A stretch of 64,000 nucleotides of DNA, taken from contig NZ_JAPIVQ010000004.1 of NCBI RefSeq assembly GCF_026239675.1, forward strand, positions 372,001 to 436,000. Direction: 5' to 3'. The notes beneath the pieces were generated by a model, which worked only from the letters and a program-made list of their open reading frames with translations, was not told the origin of the DNA and made no database searches. This document shows positions 24,851-34,679 of the stretch, in pieces. How positions within the stretch are numbered: position 1 is the first letter of the stretch; each line of letters opens with the position of its first letter. The DNA comes from Pedobacter sp. PLR (lineage in GTDB: Bacteria > Bacteroidota > Bacteroidia > Sphingobacteriales > Sphingobacteriaceae). Position numbers and translations under genes: made by a program.

Positions 24851-25435
24851 ATGCTGTTCGGACGCGACCGTAACGAAGATCATTTTTTAAAACAGGCCAT
24901 TCTCGGTGAACGGGAAGGTTTTGAGTATTTGGTGAGGATCTATCAAAACTTAGCTTATACCGTGGCTATCAAAATCTGCGGAAATAGCGAGGATGCAGAA
25001 GAGGTGGTTCAGGATGCTTTTATGAAAGCCTTTAATGCACTAGCAAATTTCCGTAGTGCCTCCAAATTTTCGACCTGGCTATATCGGATTGTTTACCATA
25101 CTGCGTTAACTAAAAAAAGTACCAGACGCATGAGCAGTGAAGAATTAAATGAGGAATCGGGTGCAACCGGTTATTTACTGGATGAAAAAAAGGAATTTGG
25201 TGCTCTGGTACATGCCGACCGGAAAAAATACCTTAACCTGGCGCTAGGGCAACTATCGGAAGAAGAAAGGATCGTGGTGACACTCCATTACCTGGGAGAA
25301 AAAAGTACCTCAGAAATTGGAGAGATATTGGACCTTGGAAAATCCGCGATCAAAATGCGGTTGATGCGAGGAAGAAAAAAACTGGAGGAGTCCTTAAAAG
25401 GGTTACTTAGGGAGGAATTAAAAGATCTATTATGA
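24851..25435 (+). CDS. ECF-type RNA polymerase sigma-70 factor
   Basis: 194 aa from the ATG at 24851 (MLFGRDRNEDHFLKQAILG); an earlier ATG at 24800 falls inside the -7-like element, so the later start is preferred. Region 2 includes LVRIYQNLAYTVAIKICGNSEDAEEVVQDAFMKAFNAL and FRSASKFSTWLYRIVYHTAL. Region 4 includes LGQLSEEERIVVTLHYLGEKSTSEIGEIL with LGKSAIKMRLMRGRKKLEE. The following gene overlaps it by 4 nt and encodes a membrane protein that could act as its anti-sigma factor. Confidence 0.92.
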   Translation: MLFGRDRNEDHFLKQAILGEREGFEYLVRIYQNLAYTVAIKICGNSEDAEEVVQDAFMKAFNALANFRSASKFSTWLYRIVYHTALTKKSTRRMSSEELNEESGATGYLLDEKKEFGALVHADRKKYLNLALGQLSEEERIVVTLHYLGEKSTSEIGEILDLGKSAIKMRLMRGRKKLEESLKGLLREELKDLL

Positions 25436-25773
25436 AACACAAGAAATTAATGGAGGTTGATCCATTGGCTGGTTTGGTGAAGGAAGAGTTGATGGATGTC
25501 CCTTCAGCGGAATTTTCGGACAAACTTCTGCATGCATCTATGACTAGTTACCGGATAAGTTACAGCACAAGATATCGAAAAGAAGAGCGATTAGGGAAAG
25601 CCATTTTAGTCATATTGATATTTTTCAACGTGATGATGTTTTATCGTTTGAACCTTTTTGATATAAATCCTGGATGGTTATTGATTTCTTTACCTTTCGT
25701 GGTTGGATTGGGGGTTTTAGTTAAAATGAACATTCAGGTAGCGAAAAAGCTGTTTGCGGAGCGTAAATTTTAG
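25432..25773 (+). CDS. Small membrane protein, possible anti-sigma partner
   Basis: 113 aa. Residues 1-55 are soluble and charged (MKHKKLMEVDPLAGLVKEEL at the start). Two hydrophobic helices follow at about 61-78 and 84-103, ending with a basic tail. Its ATG overlaps the sigma factor stop (ATGA), so they are translationally coupled. That arrangement fits an anti-sigma or membrane-tethering factor, but no zinc-binding HxxxCxxC motif is present. Function is inferred from position only. Confidence 0.65.
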   Translation: MKHKKLMEVDPLAGLVKEELMDVPSAEFSDKLLHASMTSYRISYSTRYRKEERLGKAILVILIFFNVMMFYRLNLFDINPGWLLISLPFVVGLGVLVKMNIQVAKKLFAERKF

Positions 25774-25912
25774 TTAACTTAATTTATTTAAACAAGTTCA
25801 GTACAATATGATGAAGGTCAGGTTTTTCACGCAAGTTGTTCCCCATCAAGATCCTAACCATCCATTAGTTCAGGATTATGTAGTAATTATAAAAAAATAT
25901 TAACCTTTAAAA

Positions 25913-26686
25913 ATGATGAAATCGATCTTTAATTACGCCTGTTTGCTCTTGCTGCTTGTTTTGACTTCCTTTTCAGGAAAAAAAGAGCAAAAAATAAATA
26001 TTGTTTTTATAGGTGACAGCATTACTGAGGGAGGTGCTTTAGCAGATCCAAAAAACGAAGCTACACCAATCTATGTGGCGGAGCTATTGAGACATCGTAA
26101 AGATATTAGCTCAGTGAATATTAATAATAGGGGGTTTAGTGGACATACCACTGTAGATTTTTTGCCAAAGAACAATATTGATTTCCCAAAAGTACTGCAG
26201 GCAGCCGATAGCTTTGCACAAGATAAAACAGCCGTCTTATTGTTCTCTATCCTATTGGGTACAAATGATAGCGCCATGTTCGGGCCAAATGGTGCACCTG
26301 TCCAGGCAGTTCAGTACAAAGATAATTTGAAGGTCTTAATCAATACCTTGATGGAGAAATACCCCGATGCCAGATTTGTCATACAATATCCGCTTTGGTA
26401 CAGTCCAAATACACACAATAATGCAGGATACATGAAGGAAGGACTAGATCGCTTAAACAGTTACTTTTCACAGATAGAAACCTTATGTCCGGAGTATAAA
26501 CTTAGCCATCCAAATAAGGTTTATCCAGGCAGTAAAGGTGTTTTCAGTTTCTTTCAAAAGAACCATAAAAAACTGTTTAAAGCTGAAGACGGTAAGCATG
26601 GGGTTTTTTATTTGCATCCCAATGCTGAGGGCTCTAAAGCTTTAGCTGAATTTTGGGTAAAGGGAATTCTAAATGCAATTAAATAA
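25913..26686 (+). CDS. Secreted SGNH/GDSL-family hydrolase
   Basis: 257 aa with a signal peptide (YACLLLLLVLTSFSG). The catalytic Ser36 is in VFIGDSITEGGAL (block I), Gly in NNRGFSGHTT (block II), Asn in LLGTNDSAMFG (block III), and the Asp/His pair in the C-terminal FYLHPNAEGSKALAEFW (block V). This is the GDSL esterase fold commonly acting on acetyl or other esters of glycans in Bacteroidota. The start is the first of two adjacent ATGs. It has its own upstream gap and is not obviously operonic with the sigma factor genes. Confidence 0.88.
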   Translation: MMKSIFNYACLLLLLVLTSFSGKKEQKINIVFIGDSITEGGALADPKNEATPIYVAELLRHRKDISSVNINNRGFSGHTTVDFLPKNNIDFPKVLQAADSFAQDKTAVLLFSILLGTNDSAMFGPNGAPVQAVQYKDNLKVLINTLMEKYPDARFVIQYPLWYSPNTHNNAGYMKEGLDRLNSYFSQIETLCPEYKLSHPNKVYPGSKGVFSFFQKNHKKLFKAEDGKHGVFYLHPNAEGSKALAEFWVKGILNAIK

Positions 26687-27007
26687 TTTTTAGCCGTTGT
26701 ATCTCGTCAATTCCCTGGTTGCATCTATAATTACCAGGTGGTTATTTACTGCTGAATTGAGCAATCAATCCAATAGCGCCTATGATACCTGAGTTTTTAA
26801 TTTGAGTGATACAACCTTCAGAATAGACAAGTCGAATAATCATACGGACTTTAACATATCACACGATAAAATTCCGGCCATTTTTTTGTAAGATGCCTGG
26901 CCATAAGGATAGAAAACAATTGGTCTGGATTCCTGTTAATAGCTTAGAGGTTAACAATAGCTGCTGTTGTTGATACCTCAAAAGAATATTTAATAGAATT
27001 TAGAATT
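26687..27007. other. Intergenic region before ferritin, no gene supported
   Basis: Contains only a 33-codon minus-strand ORF at 26742-26843 and a 6-bp hairpin near 26714-26738; neither can be told from chance. Confidence 0.5.
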
Positions 27008-27559
27008 ATGGATACGAACAGACTTTCAAAAACATTAGCTGCCGGGTTAAATACTCAAATGACTAAAGAAGCTGCTGCTGCACAAATTTATCTTTCCTAT
27101 GCTTCATGGGCAAGCAGTGCAGGTTATGATGGAATCTCAAACTTTCTATTCAGACATGCAAATGAAGAGCGTAGCCACATGATGAAATTTCTCGAGTATA
27201 TTCTGCAACGTGGAGCTAAAGTGAAAATTGAGGCCATACCTGCTCCACCGGAAGATCCGACTAGTGTACAGGATTGTTTTAGTAAAGTGTTCGAATCTGA
27301 AATCGATAATACGAAGGCAATTTATAAATTGGTGAAAATGAGTTTGGAGGAAGAAGATTGGGCAACCTGGAATTTTATGCAGTGGTTTGTGAAAGAACAA
27401 ACGGAAGAAGAAACCATGGCCATGAATTTATTGGATAAAATCAAAGTTGCTGGTGGATTAAAAGCCAGTGGCGATGCACTCTATGAACTAAATCGAGATC
27501 TGAGAGGTACACCAGATGATGCTGCTCTTGCAGAAACAAAAACGGCCGAAAACCCCTAG
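27008..27559 (+). CDS. Ferritin
   Basis: 183 aa, cytoplasmic iron-storage protein of the bacterial non-heme ferritin type. The four-helix bundle with ferroxidase ligands is visible: Glu in MTKEAAAAQIYLSYASWAS, ExxH in FRHANEERSHMMKFLEYI, and later Glu/Gln ligands in FMQWFVKEQTEEETMAMNLL. It oxidises Fe(II) and stores it as a mineral in a 24-mer. The C-terminal 20 residues after LRGTPDDA are a polar tail. It stands alone, with a strong hairpin at 27580-27619 beyond its stop. Confidence 0.93.
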   Translation: MDTNRLSKTLAAGLNTQMTKEAAAAQIYLSYASWASSAGYDGISNFLFRHANEERSHMMKFLEYILQRGAKVKIEAIPAPPEDPTSVQDCFSKVFESEIDNTKAIYKLVKMSLEEEDWATWNFMQWFVKEQTEEETMAMNLLDKIKVAGGLKASGDALYELNRDLRGTPDDAALAETKTAENP

Positions 27560-27579
27560 TGGTTTTACTTTTATATGTA

Positions 27580-27619
27580 TTTAAAAAAGGAGTTAAGTTG
27601 CATTAAATCCTTTTTTAAA
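27580..27619. terminator. Bidirectional terminator between ferritin and the hybrid sensor
   Basis: TTTAAAAAAGGA (27580-27591) and TCCTTTTTTAAA (27608-27619) form a perfect 12-bp stem, with A/T runs built into the stem so that each strand has a U tract at its end. It sits between convergent genes. Confidence 0.6.
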
Positions 27620-27690
27620 ATAGTGAGTTTTATCCGAAAAGTATCCTGTAGATGTATTGGATGAGTATATATTAGGTGCTGGTAAATTAC

Positions 27691-30600
27691 TTAAGAGGTG
27701 GGAGGAGTGGTGTATTGACTTGGTGGTGTACCAAATTGCTTTTTAAATTCTTTAGTGAAATATTTGCTGTCAACAAAACCTACCATATACGCAATTTCTG
27801 ATACAGAATTTTTTTTCTGACTAAGCAGTTGAGCGGCTTTTTTCAACCGGATACTTTTCGAAAAATCATTTACAGTCATACCTGAAAGCGCTTTAATCTT
27901 TTTGTATAAGACCGATTGACTCATTCCCATTTTATCTGACAATATATCCACGCCAAATTCCCGATATTCCATACGGCTCTCAATTACTTCGATAAGCTTT
28001 GATAAAAATTGCTCGTCCAGATTGTCTATAGCAATATTTCTGGGTTCAAAAAGAAACTGTTGACGGTATTTTGCGCTAATCAATTCTCTTGATTCCAGAA
28101 TGTTACGCACATTTAATTGTAACACATTTTTACTAAATGGTTTCGTTAAATATAAATCTGCCCGCATGGCTAATCCACTAATCTGATCAGCCTGCGAACT
28201 TTTAGCAGTAAGTAACACTACTGGAATATGACTCGTTCTTTCGTCAGTTTTAATGTCCTTACATAGTTCCAATCCATTTTTATTGGGCATCATGATGTCA
28301 CTGATAATCAGGTCCGGAATTTCATTTTTTGCCATTTCCAATCCGGTTGCTCCATCTACACTTTCCAATATTTTATATTCTTTTTCAAGAATACTTTTTA
28401 TTAAGGCACGAAGCTTTTCATTGTCCTCCACAATCAGGATGGTGAATTTTCCGGCGTCTTCTTCAGGGGTACCCACTTGCATGGTGTTTTCCAGGAATTG
28501 AACCTGCTTCTGGCTATTTTCGCCTGCTTCCGGGGCCTGAGGAATATTTGAAGTATGGGAAATAGGGAATCTAATTGTAAAACAAGTATTTCCTACTTCA
28601 CTTTTTACCGACAATGTTCCATTGTGCAAATTAATAATGCGTTTACTTAATGCTAAGCCAATACCATAACCAATATCCTGGTGTTGGTCTTCTAACTGGT
28701 AATAGTTTGTAAATAACTTTTCATGATATTCAGAAGGGATTTCCTTTCCGGTATTTGCTACACTTATGATAATGGACTTACCCTCTTTATCAATGGTGAG
28801 TATGATGCTCCCGTGTTCAGGAGTAAACTTTACCGCATTACTTAATAAATTAAATATGACTTTTTCCATTTGCCCCTTTTCAAATGATACAATTAACTCG
28901 TTTTCTACATGGAAGAAGGACAAGCTTATGTTTTTTCTGCCACATACTTCTTTGAAAGATTCATAAATCTCTTCTAAAAAACCAATGATTTCATAATCAG
29001 CTGGATTTAGTCTTAAGTTATTAGTCTCAGCTCTTCTAAAATCCATTAATTCAGTGACTAACCTTACCAGTCTATCTGTATTCTTCTTAATAAAATTCAG
29101 CTGCTTATTTACTGGCGTGTTGTTTTTGGTATCTTCAATTACCCCCTCAAGAGGCACCATAATTAAGGTGAGGTGGGACCTTATTTCATGAGAAACATCG
29201 GTGAAAAAATTCAACTTTAACTGATGAAGTTCTTCGTCTCTTTTCATGAGCTGTCTGAGGTAAAAAAAACGCACAAAGTAGAAGGTGATTACACCAAGAC
29301 AAATCGTATAAAAGGTATAGGCCCACCAGGTTTTCCATATTGGAGGTAAAATCTTTATGGATATATCGATTGGTTTACTCCATATACCATCATTATTAGC
29401 TCCTTTTACAGAAAATACATATTCTCCTGGAGGAAGATCCGTATAGGTTGCTTCCGGTAAAGAACTCTCATTCCAATTTTCGTTGATTCCCTGTAGTTTA
29501 TAGGCGTATTTGTTCTTTTTGGACTTGATATAATTCAGCAGCGCAAATTCAATAGTGAAAATATTCTGATCGCTGTTAAAGGTTAACTTAGGATTGAGAA
29601 TGATATTTTTTGTCAGGATTTTATCTTCTCTTTCTGTCTTTTTTATGGTATCATTAAATAGCCTCAAACCCCTGAAAATTAGGGGAGCATGGTAATTGTT
29701 TTGTTGAATCTCTTCCGGATTAAAGTAGGTGATGCCATTTAGTCCGCCAATAAAAATTGTTCCGTCTCCTGCTTTGTATAAAGAGTTATAGTGGAATTCA
29801 TCTCCGGCAAGGCCATCAGCCATCGTATAGGTTTGGAAGGTTTTCCGGTCGGCTTTTAATCTTGACAAGCCATTTATGGTACTAAACCATAAGTTATGCG
29901 TTTTATCTTCAGTAATACTCAGCACATTGTTATTACATAGCCCATCCTTTGTGGTGTATTTTGCAATAATTTTTCCTTTTTTAGGGCTATAAACCTGGAT
30001 ACCTCCGTAGTATAATCCAATCCAGATATTTCCTTCATGGTCTTCTGCGAGATTATTGAAAGTGATCGTTTCGGGATCTTTTGAACCTGAGCTAATAATG
30101 CTGAAAGTTTGTAAATCCTGATTATAGAGAATTATTTCCTGATTCGTAACGATCCACAAGTTCTTATTTTTGTCTTCATAATACTTTTCGATGATTTTAT
30201 CTTTAAAGTATTTGGCAAAGATCGGAGGTGTTATATTCTTAAGTGATTTCCCTTCACGTTGATATACCCCATTAATCCTTACGCCACCGATCCAAAATCT
30301 TTTCCCGGAGTCTTCCAGAATACTGACTACAGCAGACTGTTTTGTTTCAAAATCGTTTTTTCCTAAATTAAAGTGTTTAAACTTCCCGCTTGATTGATCA
30401 AATAAATTTAATCCTGCTCCACTGGTGCCAAGCCACAATTGGTTATCCGTGTCCAGGTATACTACTTTCACCAGATTCGAGCTCAGACTTGCAGGATCGG
30501 CAGGATTGTTAACATAATATTTAAATCGACGTGTTTGTCTGTTGAAATGATTTAGCCCACCACCTTCAGTTCCAATCCATAGGTTTCCATTGGGATCTCC

Positions 30601-31731
30601 TGCAATTGAACGAACAACGTTATGATTAAGACCGGTGCCGCTTACATTACTACTCAAAGTTTTGAAGGGGGTTTTTACACCATAGGAAACACTTACGCCT
30701 CCAAAATAAGTGCCCAGCCAGAGGCTTCCTGTCTTATCCTCAAAGATACTGTAAATGGAATTTTGGACCAGGCTCAAAGGATTGCCAATCTGATTCTGGT
30801 AATTGGTAAAGGTATGATTTGCCGGTTGAAATACGCTTATCCCTTCTTGCGTTCCGATAACAAGATTACCTTCCTTATTTAGGATCATTTTCCTGATGGA
30901 GTTATGGATAAGGCTGTTAGGGTTGTTGTGCTGATGAACATAGTGTTCAAAAGTTTCAGCCGCTCTGTTAAATCGGTTAAGTCCCCCGATTCTCGTTCCG
31001 ATCCAAAGGTTTCCTTTCAGGTCTTCTACCATAGACTTCACCGGGCCATCACTGATGCTTTTCTCTTCAGCAGCTAAATGTCTATAGATTTTAACAGCTG
31101 AGATTTTTTTGCCGAACCGGCACCTGATCAGTTCCTTACTTGTACCAATCCATAGAAATTTTTGATGGTCCTCAAAAACGCTCAGCACCTCACCAGTGAT
31201 TGATCCGGGCTCCATGCCTAATTGATCTACGTTTATAAATGAGCTTTTTTGTCTGTTATTTAAAATATATAAACCTTTATCTGTACCAACCCATAGATTT
31301 TTACGCTTATCCTCATAAATGCATGACACATTGGGGTGTACCACTTTTTTTTGCTGTACTAATTTTATGGACTGAAAATTATCATTTAATACACCGTATT
31401 TATTTAAGCCCGTTGCTGTACCAACCCATAGCGTTTTTTGATAATCACAATATATTGTATTGATATGGTTATTGCTTAATGATGTGGTGTCATTTGGCAG
31501 CGACTTATAGATGCTAAAGCTTGTCCCGTCATATCGGTTCAAACCATATCGGGTGGCAAACCACATGAAACCATAACCATCCTGAGTAATGTCAAGAACT
31601 GAACTTTGAGAAAGTCCATCACTCACTTTAATAGCATTAAAACTTAGTTGTGCATTCACATAAAAAAGCGGGTTTAAAAAAAACAGTATAAATACTGTTT
31701 GACATAATCCTGATTTTAGACGGTTGTGCAT
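27691..31731 (-). CDS. Hybrid two-component system regulator (HTCS), locus 2
   Basis: 1346 aa. In order: signal peptide (to about 27), a long periplasmic series of Reg_prop/two-bladed-propeller repeats (WFATRYGLNRYDG, WVGTATGLNKYG, WIGTRIGGLNRFN and others) to about 690, a Y_Y_Y domain (YKLQGINENWNES), one membrane helix near 795-820, a HisKA domain with phospho-His near 849 (VSHEIRSHLTLI), an HATPase (LLSNAVKFTPEHGS, GYGIGLALS), a receiver (LIVEDNEKLRAL; Asp in IISDIMMP, near 1145; Lys in LTKPF) and a C-terminal AraC helix-turn-helix. It senses an oligosaccharide in the periplasm and activates the divergent locus beginning at 31959. Confidence 0.94.
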   Translation of the reverse strand: MHNRLKSGLCQTVFILFFLNPLFYVNAQLSFNAIKVSDGLSQSSVLDITQDGYGFMWFATRYGLNRYDGTSFSIYKSLPNDTTSLSNNHINTIYCDYQKTLWVGTATGLNKYGVLNDNFQSIKLVQQKKVVHPNVSCIYEDKRKNLWVGTDKGLYILNNRQKSSFINVDQLGMEPGSITGEVLSVFEDHQKFLWIGTSKELIRCRFGKKISAVKIYRHLAAEEKSISDGPVKSMVEDLKGNLWIGTRIGGLNRFNRAAETFEHYVHQHNNPNSLIHNSIRKMILNKEGNLVIGTQEGISVFQPANHTFTNYQNQIGNPLSLVQNSIYSIFEDKTGSLWLGTYFGGVSVSYGVKTPFKTLSSNVSGTGLNHNVVRSIAGDPNGNLWIGTEGGGLNHFNRQTRRFKYYVNNPADPASLSSNLVKVVYLDTDNQLWLGTSGAGLNLFDQSSGKFKHFNLGKNDFETKQSAVVSILEDSGKRFWIGGVRINGVYQREGKSLKNITPPIFAKYFKDKIIEKYYEDKNKNLWIVTNQEIILYNQDLQTFSIISSGSKDPETITFNNLAEDHEGNIWIGLYYGGIQVYSPKKGKIIAKYTTKDGLCNNNVLSITEDKTHNLWFSTINGLSRLKADRKTFQTYTMADGLAGDEFHYNSLYKAGDGTIFIGGLNGITYFNPEEIQQNNYHAPLIFRGLRLFNDTIKKTEREDKILTKNIILNPKLTFNSDQNIFTIEFALLNYIKSKKNKYAYKLQGINENWNESSLPEATYTDLPPGEYVFSVKGANNDGIWSKPIDISIKILPPIWKTWWAYTFYTICLGVITFYFVRFFYLRQLMKRDEELHQLKLNFFTDVSHEIRSHLTLIMVPLEGVIEDTKNNTPVNKQLNFIKKNTDRLVRLVTELMDFRRAETNNLRLNPADYEIIGFLEEIYESFKEVCGRKNISLSFFHVENELIVSFEKGQMEKVIFNLLSNAVKFTPEHGSIILTIDKEGKSIIISVANTGKEIPSEYHEKLFTNYYQLEDQHQDIGYGIGLALSKRIINLHNGTLSVKSEVGNTCFTIRFPISHTSNIPQAPEAGENSQKQVQFLENTMQVGTPEEDAGKFTILIVEDNEKLRALIKSILEKEYKILESVDGATGLEMAKNEIPDLIISDIMMPNKNGLELCKDIKTDERTSHIPVVLLTAKSSQADQISGLAMRADLYLTKPFSKNVLQLNVRNILESRELISAKYRQQFLFEPRNIAIDNLDEQFLSKLIEVIESRMEYREFGVDILSDKMGMSQSVLYKKIKALSGMTVNDFSKSIRLKKAAQLLSQKKNSVSEIAYMVGFVDSKYFTKEFKKQFGTPPSQYTTPPTS

Positions 31732-31958
31732 TTGGAAGAAATATTTGGTGGTGCCACGCTAAATATAGGCTTAAAAAGCCAATTAGAGGGTTAAAAACAA
31801 AATATTCCTCCATTATAAACAGGATTGCCCACCATTGGTTTCAAAAGATAACTTGATTTTTGATTTCCATGTATCCCGGGCTTTTAACAGGCCTAAGGAA
31901 ATATTTTCAGGATGTAATCATCCAGGGAAAACACAACTAAACCAAATTAAACCTAGTA

Positions 31959-33329
31959 ATGCAAATCTACAAACGAACATTTTTATTCGTTTTGATCCTT
32001 TTCGGTTATAGTACTATAACGGTGAAAGGACAGAATGAAGTATTGAAAACTGACTCCTCTTATTTATTAATGAAAAAAGTTGCCGATTGGCAATGGAATA
32101 CCCTGGAAACAAAAGGCTGGAAAAATCATAAAAAGGATTGGACCAGTGGTGCTATGTATACCGGTATGATGGCCTGGGCTAAATTGGCAAATGATGAGAA
32201 CTATTACCATAAGTTAATACAGGTAGGTGTAGATAACAAATGGGATACAGGTCGGTACAGATATTTTGCTGATGACTATTGTGTGGGCCAGCTTTATTCC
32301 CAGCTGTATACAGTTTATAAGAAACCAGAATACATTCAGAAGTTTCAAGCCCTGGCAGATACCATTGTTACGCTACCACATTCAGAAAGTCTCGAATGGA
32401 AAAATGGAATTTATACACGTGAATGGGCATGGTGTGATGCTTTGTTTATGGGGCCACCAGCTTTAGGTTACTTAACTCAGGCAACCGGAGACACCAAATA
32501 TTTGGATAAATCAATTGCACTATGGTGGAAATCTACCGCGTATTTGTATGATAAGGACGAAAATCTTTATTACAGAGACAGCCGCTACTTCAATAAAAAG
32601 GAGAAGAACGGGACTAAGGTATTTTGGAGTAGGGGTAACGGTTGGGTGATTGGAGGTTTAGTACGTCTATTGTCTGTAACACCGGAAAATCATCCGGAGC
32701 GTAAAAAGCTGGTAAAACTTTTTGTAAAAATGTCGGAGCGCTTAGCTTCATTGCAACAGGCAGATGGAAGCTGGCATGCGAGCTTGCTGGATCCGGGTAG
32801 TTTTCCTGTAAAAGAAACCAGTGGTACCGGCTTTATTTGCTATGCGATGGCCTGGGGTATTAATAATGGACTTCTTCCGTATAAAAAATATGAGCCTGTT
32901 GTTTCCAAAGCATGGGTAGCACTGACATCTTCAGTACATCCCGATGGAAAGTTAGGCTTTGTACAAGCTCAGGGTGCTGCTCCGGATAAAGTTGGTTATG
33001 ATGATACTGATGTATACGGTGTTGGGGCTTTTCTATTGGCCGGCAGTGAAATTCTTCCTATGCATATCAACCATAAAAAAGATGTATTTGTAACCGAAAC
33101 TTACAATGGTACCGCTCTGGAAAAAGAGCAAAAGATGGAGGTTAAATGGTCTGATATATCCAAAAAGCTTAAAAAGCTTAGTCCTGATAAAGTCGTAATC
33201 AGAGATGCATCATCAGGTATGTCGATTCCTTCAAATGTAGAATACGATGGCAAAAAGCCACAATTACTGCGCTTTACCGTAAAGGTCGCGCCGGGAACAA
33301 GTAGAATTTTTGAAGTTAGTAAATCATAA
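31959..33329 (+). CDS. GH105-family unsaturated glucuronyl/galacturonyl hydrolase
   Basis: 456 aa, secreted (signal peptide ending near TITVKG). The alpha/alpha barrel has KVADWQWNTLETKGWKNHKKDWTSGAMYTGMM, YRYFADDYCVGQLYSQL, the catalytic Asp in YTREWAWCDALFMGPPAL, and RGNGWVIGGLVRLL. GH105 enzymes remove the 4,5-unsaturated uronic acid left at oligosaccharide ends by polysaccharide lyases, here probably from rhamnogalacturonan, ulvan or a related uronic-acid glycan. It is the first gene of the locus 2 operon, preceded by a TAAACCAAAT element. Confidence 0.93.
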   Translation: MQIYKRTFLFVLILFGYSTITVKGQNEVLKTDSSYLLMKKVADWQWNTLETKGWKNHKKDWTSGAMYTGMMAWAKLANDENYYHKLIQVGVDNKWDTGRYRYFADDYCVGQLYSQLYTVYKKPEYIQKFQALADTIVTLPHSESLEWKNGIYTREWAWCDALFMGPPALGYLTQATGDTKYLDKSIALWWKSTAYLYDKDENLYYRDSRYFNKKEKNGTKVFWSRGNGWVIGGLVRLLSVTPENHPERKKLVKLFVKMSERLASLQQADGSWHASLLDPGSFPVKETSGTGFICYAMAWGINNGLLPYKKYEPVVSKAWVALTSSVHPDGKLGFVQAQGAAPDKVGYDDTDVYGVGAFLLAGSEILPMHINHKKDVFVTETYNGTALEKEQKMEVKWSDISKKLKKLSPDKVVIRDASSGMSIPSNVEYDGKKPQLLRFTVKVAPGTSRIFEVSKS

Positions 33330-33334
33330 AGAGC

Positions 33335-34597
33335 ATGAGGAAGATATTTAAATATGCGTTTTTAATAGCGGTAATTCTTTTTACCGGAAATACAGCACTT
33401 GTTGCACAACAGAAAAATAAAAAGAAGCCGGCCGCAATAGTTACCGGGACCCAGGATCGTGAATATTGGGCGAATTTATTGTATAAAATGTCCTCACCGG
33501 TAATCTTTAATCTGGCTAATGGAACATTAAAACAGCAGATGCCTGTTGAAGTACCTCCAGGGGAAAAAACTGACTTTTTTAAAAAAGTAACTTATCTGGA
33601 GGCAGTAGGACGTACAATGGCTGGCGTTGCCCCATGGCTTGCTTTACCGGATGATGAAACAAAAGAAGGAGCGATGCGTAAAAAATTACGTATAGCGCTT
33701 TTAAAGGGAATTGCAAACGCTGTTGACCCGGCTAATCCAGATTATCTGAATTTCAGAACCGAAAGTCAGCCTATAGTTGATGCCGCTTATATGGCTCAGG
33801 CTTTTTTAAGAGCACCAAAAGCATTGTGGGAGCCACTGGATGCAGTGACCAAAGACAGGATAGCAACGGAGTTTATGGCCTTGCGTACCAGAACAGGAGC
33901 TTATAACAACTGGTTGCTTTTCGCAGGAATCAATGAAGCATTTTTATTGAGTATAGGAAAACAGGCAGATCCGGTACGTATCGAGTTTGCAAAAAGAAAA
34001 ATTACCGAATGGTACCAGGGAGATGGTTGGTATAGTGATGGACCTGGTTTTAGCATGGATTATTACAATTCCTATGTAATCCATCCGATGCTGGTTGATT
34101 TCTTTAAAGTACTATCCGATAAAAAACGCCTGAATGTTGAGGCGTATAATACTGCGGTAAAACGAATGGTTCGTTACTCTGAGTTTTCAGAACGCATTAT
34201 CAGTCCTGATGGAACTTATCCACCTATGGGTAGGTCGGTAACTTATCGTACTGCAACATTTCAGGCTTTAGGCCAGGTCGCATTAATGGATAGGTTGCCT
34301 TCAGGCATTAGCCCTGCTCAGGTTCGCTGTGGACTAACCGCTGTGATGCACAGGATGTATGATCAGTGCAACAACTTTGATAAAGACGGTTGGCTGGTTT
34401 TAGGTTTTTGTGGTGCTCAGCCTGGCATTGCCGATGGGTATACTTCTACAGGCAGTCTATATATGGCAACCCTCGGATTCCTGCCTTTGGGATTACCTGC
34501 CGATCATAAATTCTGGACTGATCCGGCAGCAGACTGGACTTCAAAAAAAGCATGGACCGGGCAGCCCTTCAAGAAAGATTACCATGTAGAATATTAA
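33335..34597 (+). CDS. DUF2264-family protein, likely glucuronidase (GH154-type)
   Basis: 420 aa with a signal peptide (FLIAVILFTGNTALVAQ), starting 5 nt after the GH105 stop. DUF2264 is recognised from REYWANLLYKMSSPVIFNLANGTL, YLEAVGRTMAGVAPWLAL, RTGAYNNWLLFAGINEAFLL and WYSDGPGFSMDYYNSYVIHPM. To my knowledge this family corresponds to CAZy GH154, where beta-glucuronidase activity is known; that link is from memory. With GH105 next to it, both enzymes would strip uronic acids from an imported oligosaccharide. Confidence 0.85.
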   Translation: MRKIFKYAFLIAVILFTGNTALVAQQKNKKKPAAIVTGTQDREYWANLLYKMSSPVIFNLANGTLKQQMPVEVPPGEKTDFFKKVTYLEAVGRTMAGVAPWLALPDDETKEGAMRKKLRIALLKGIANAVDPANPDYLNFRTESQPIVDAAYMAQAFLRAPKALWEPLDAVTKDRIATEFMALRTRTGAYNNWLLFAGINEAFLLSIGKQADPVRIEFAKRKITEWYQGDGWYSDGPGFSMDYYNSYVIHPMLVDFFKVLSDKKRLNVEAYNTAVKRMVRYSEFSERIISPDGTYPPMGRSVTYRTATFQALGQVALMDRLPSGISPAQVRCGLTAVMHRMYDQCNNFDKDGWLVLGFCGAQPGIADGYTSTGSLYMATLGFLPLGLPADHKFWTDPAADWTSKKAWTGQPFKKDYHVEY

Positions 34598-34679
34598 TGC
34601 TCAACCCTAAATAGTAACCTAACCAAATGTATATGAATATGAAATGTTTGACTTGTACTCAACTAATTATTAGAAGCGT

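Noticed and set aside
26742..26843. 33-codon minus-strand ORF ending in a Gly/Ile-rich tail, bacteriocin-like at first sight
   Set aside because: Such length is expected by chance in a 320-nt gap; there is no promoter pattern, leader motif or nearby transporter.
27549..27566. 6-bp AAAACC/GGTTTT hairpin spanning the ferritin stop codon
   Set aside because: The stop lies in its loop and the 12-bp hairpin at 27580 is a better terminator.
31768..31780. Small GGCTTAAAAAGCC hairpin upstream of the hybrid sensor
   Set aside because: Only a 5-bp GC-containing stem and no T run; too weak to call.
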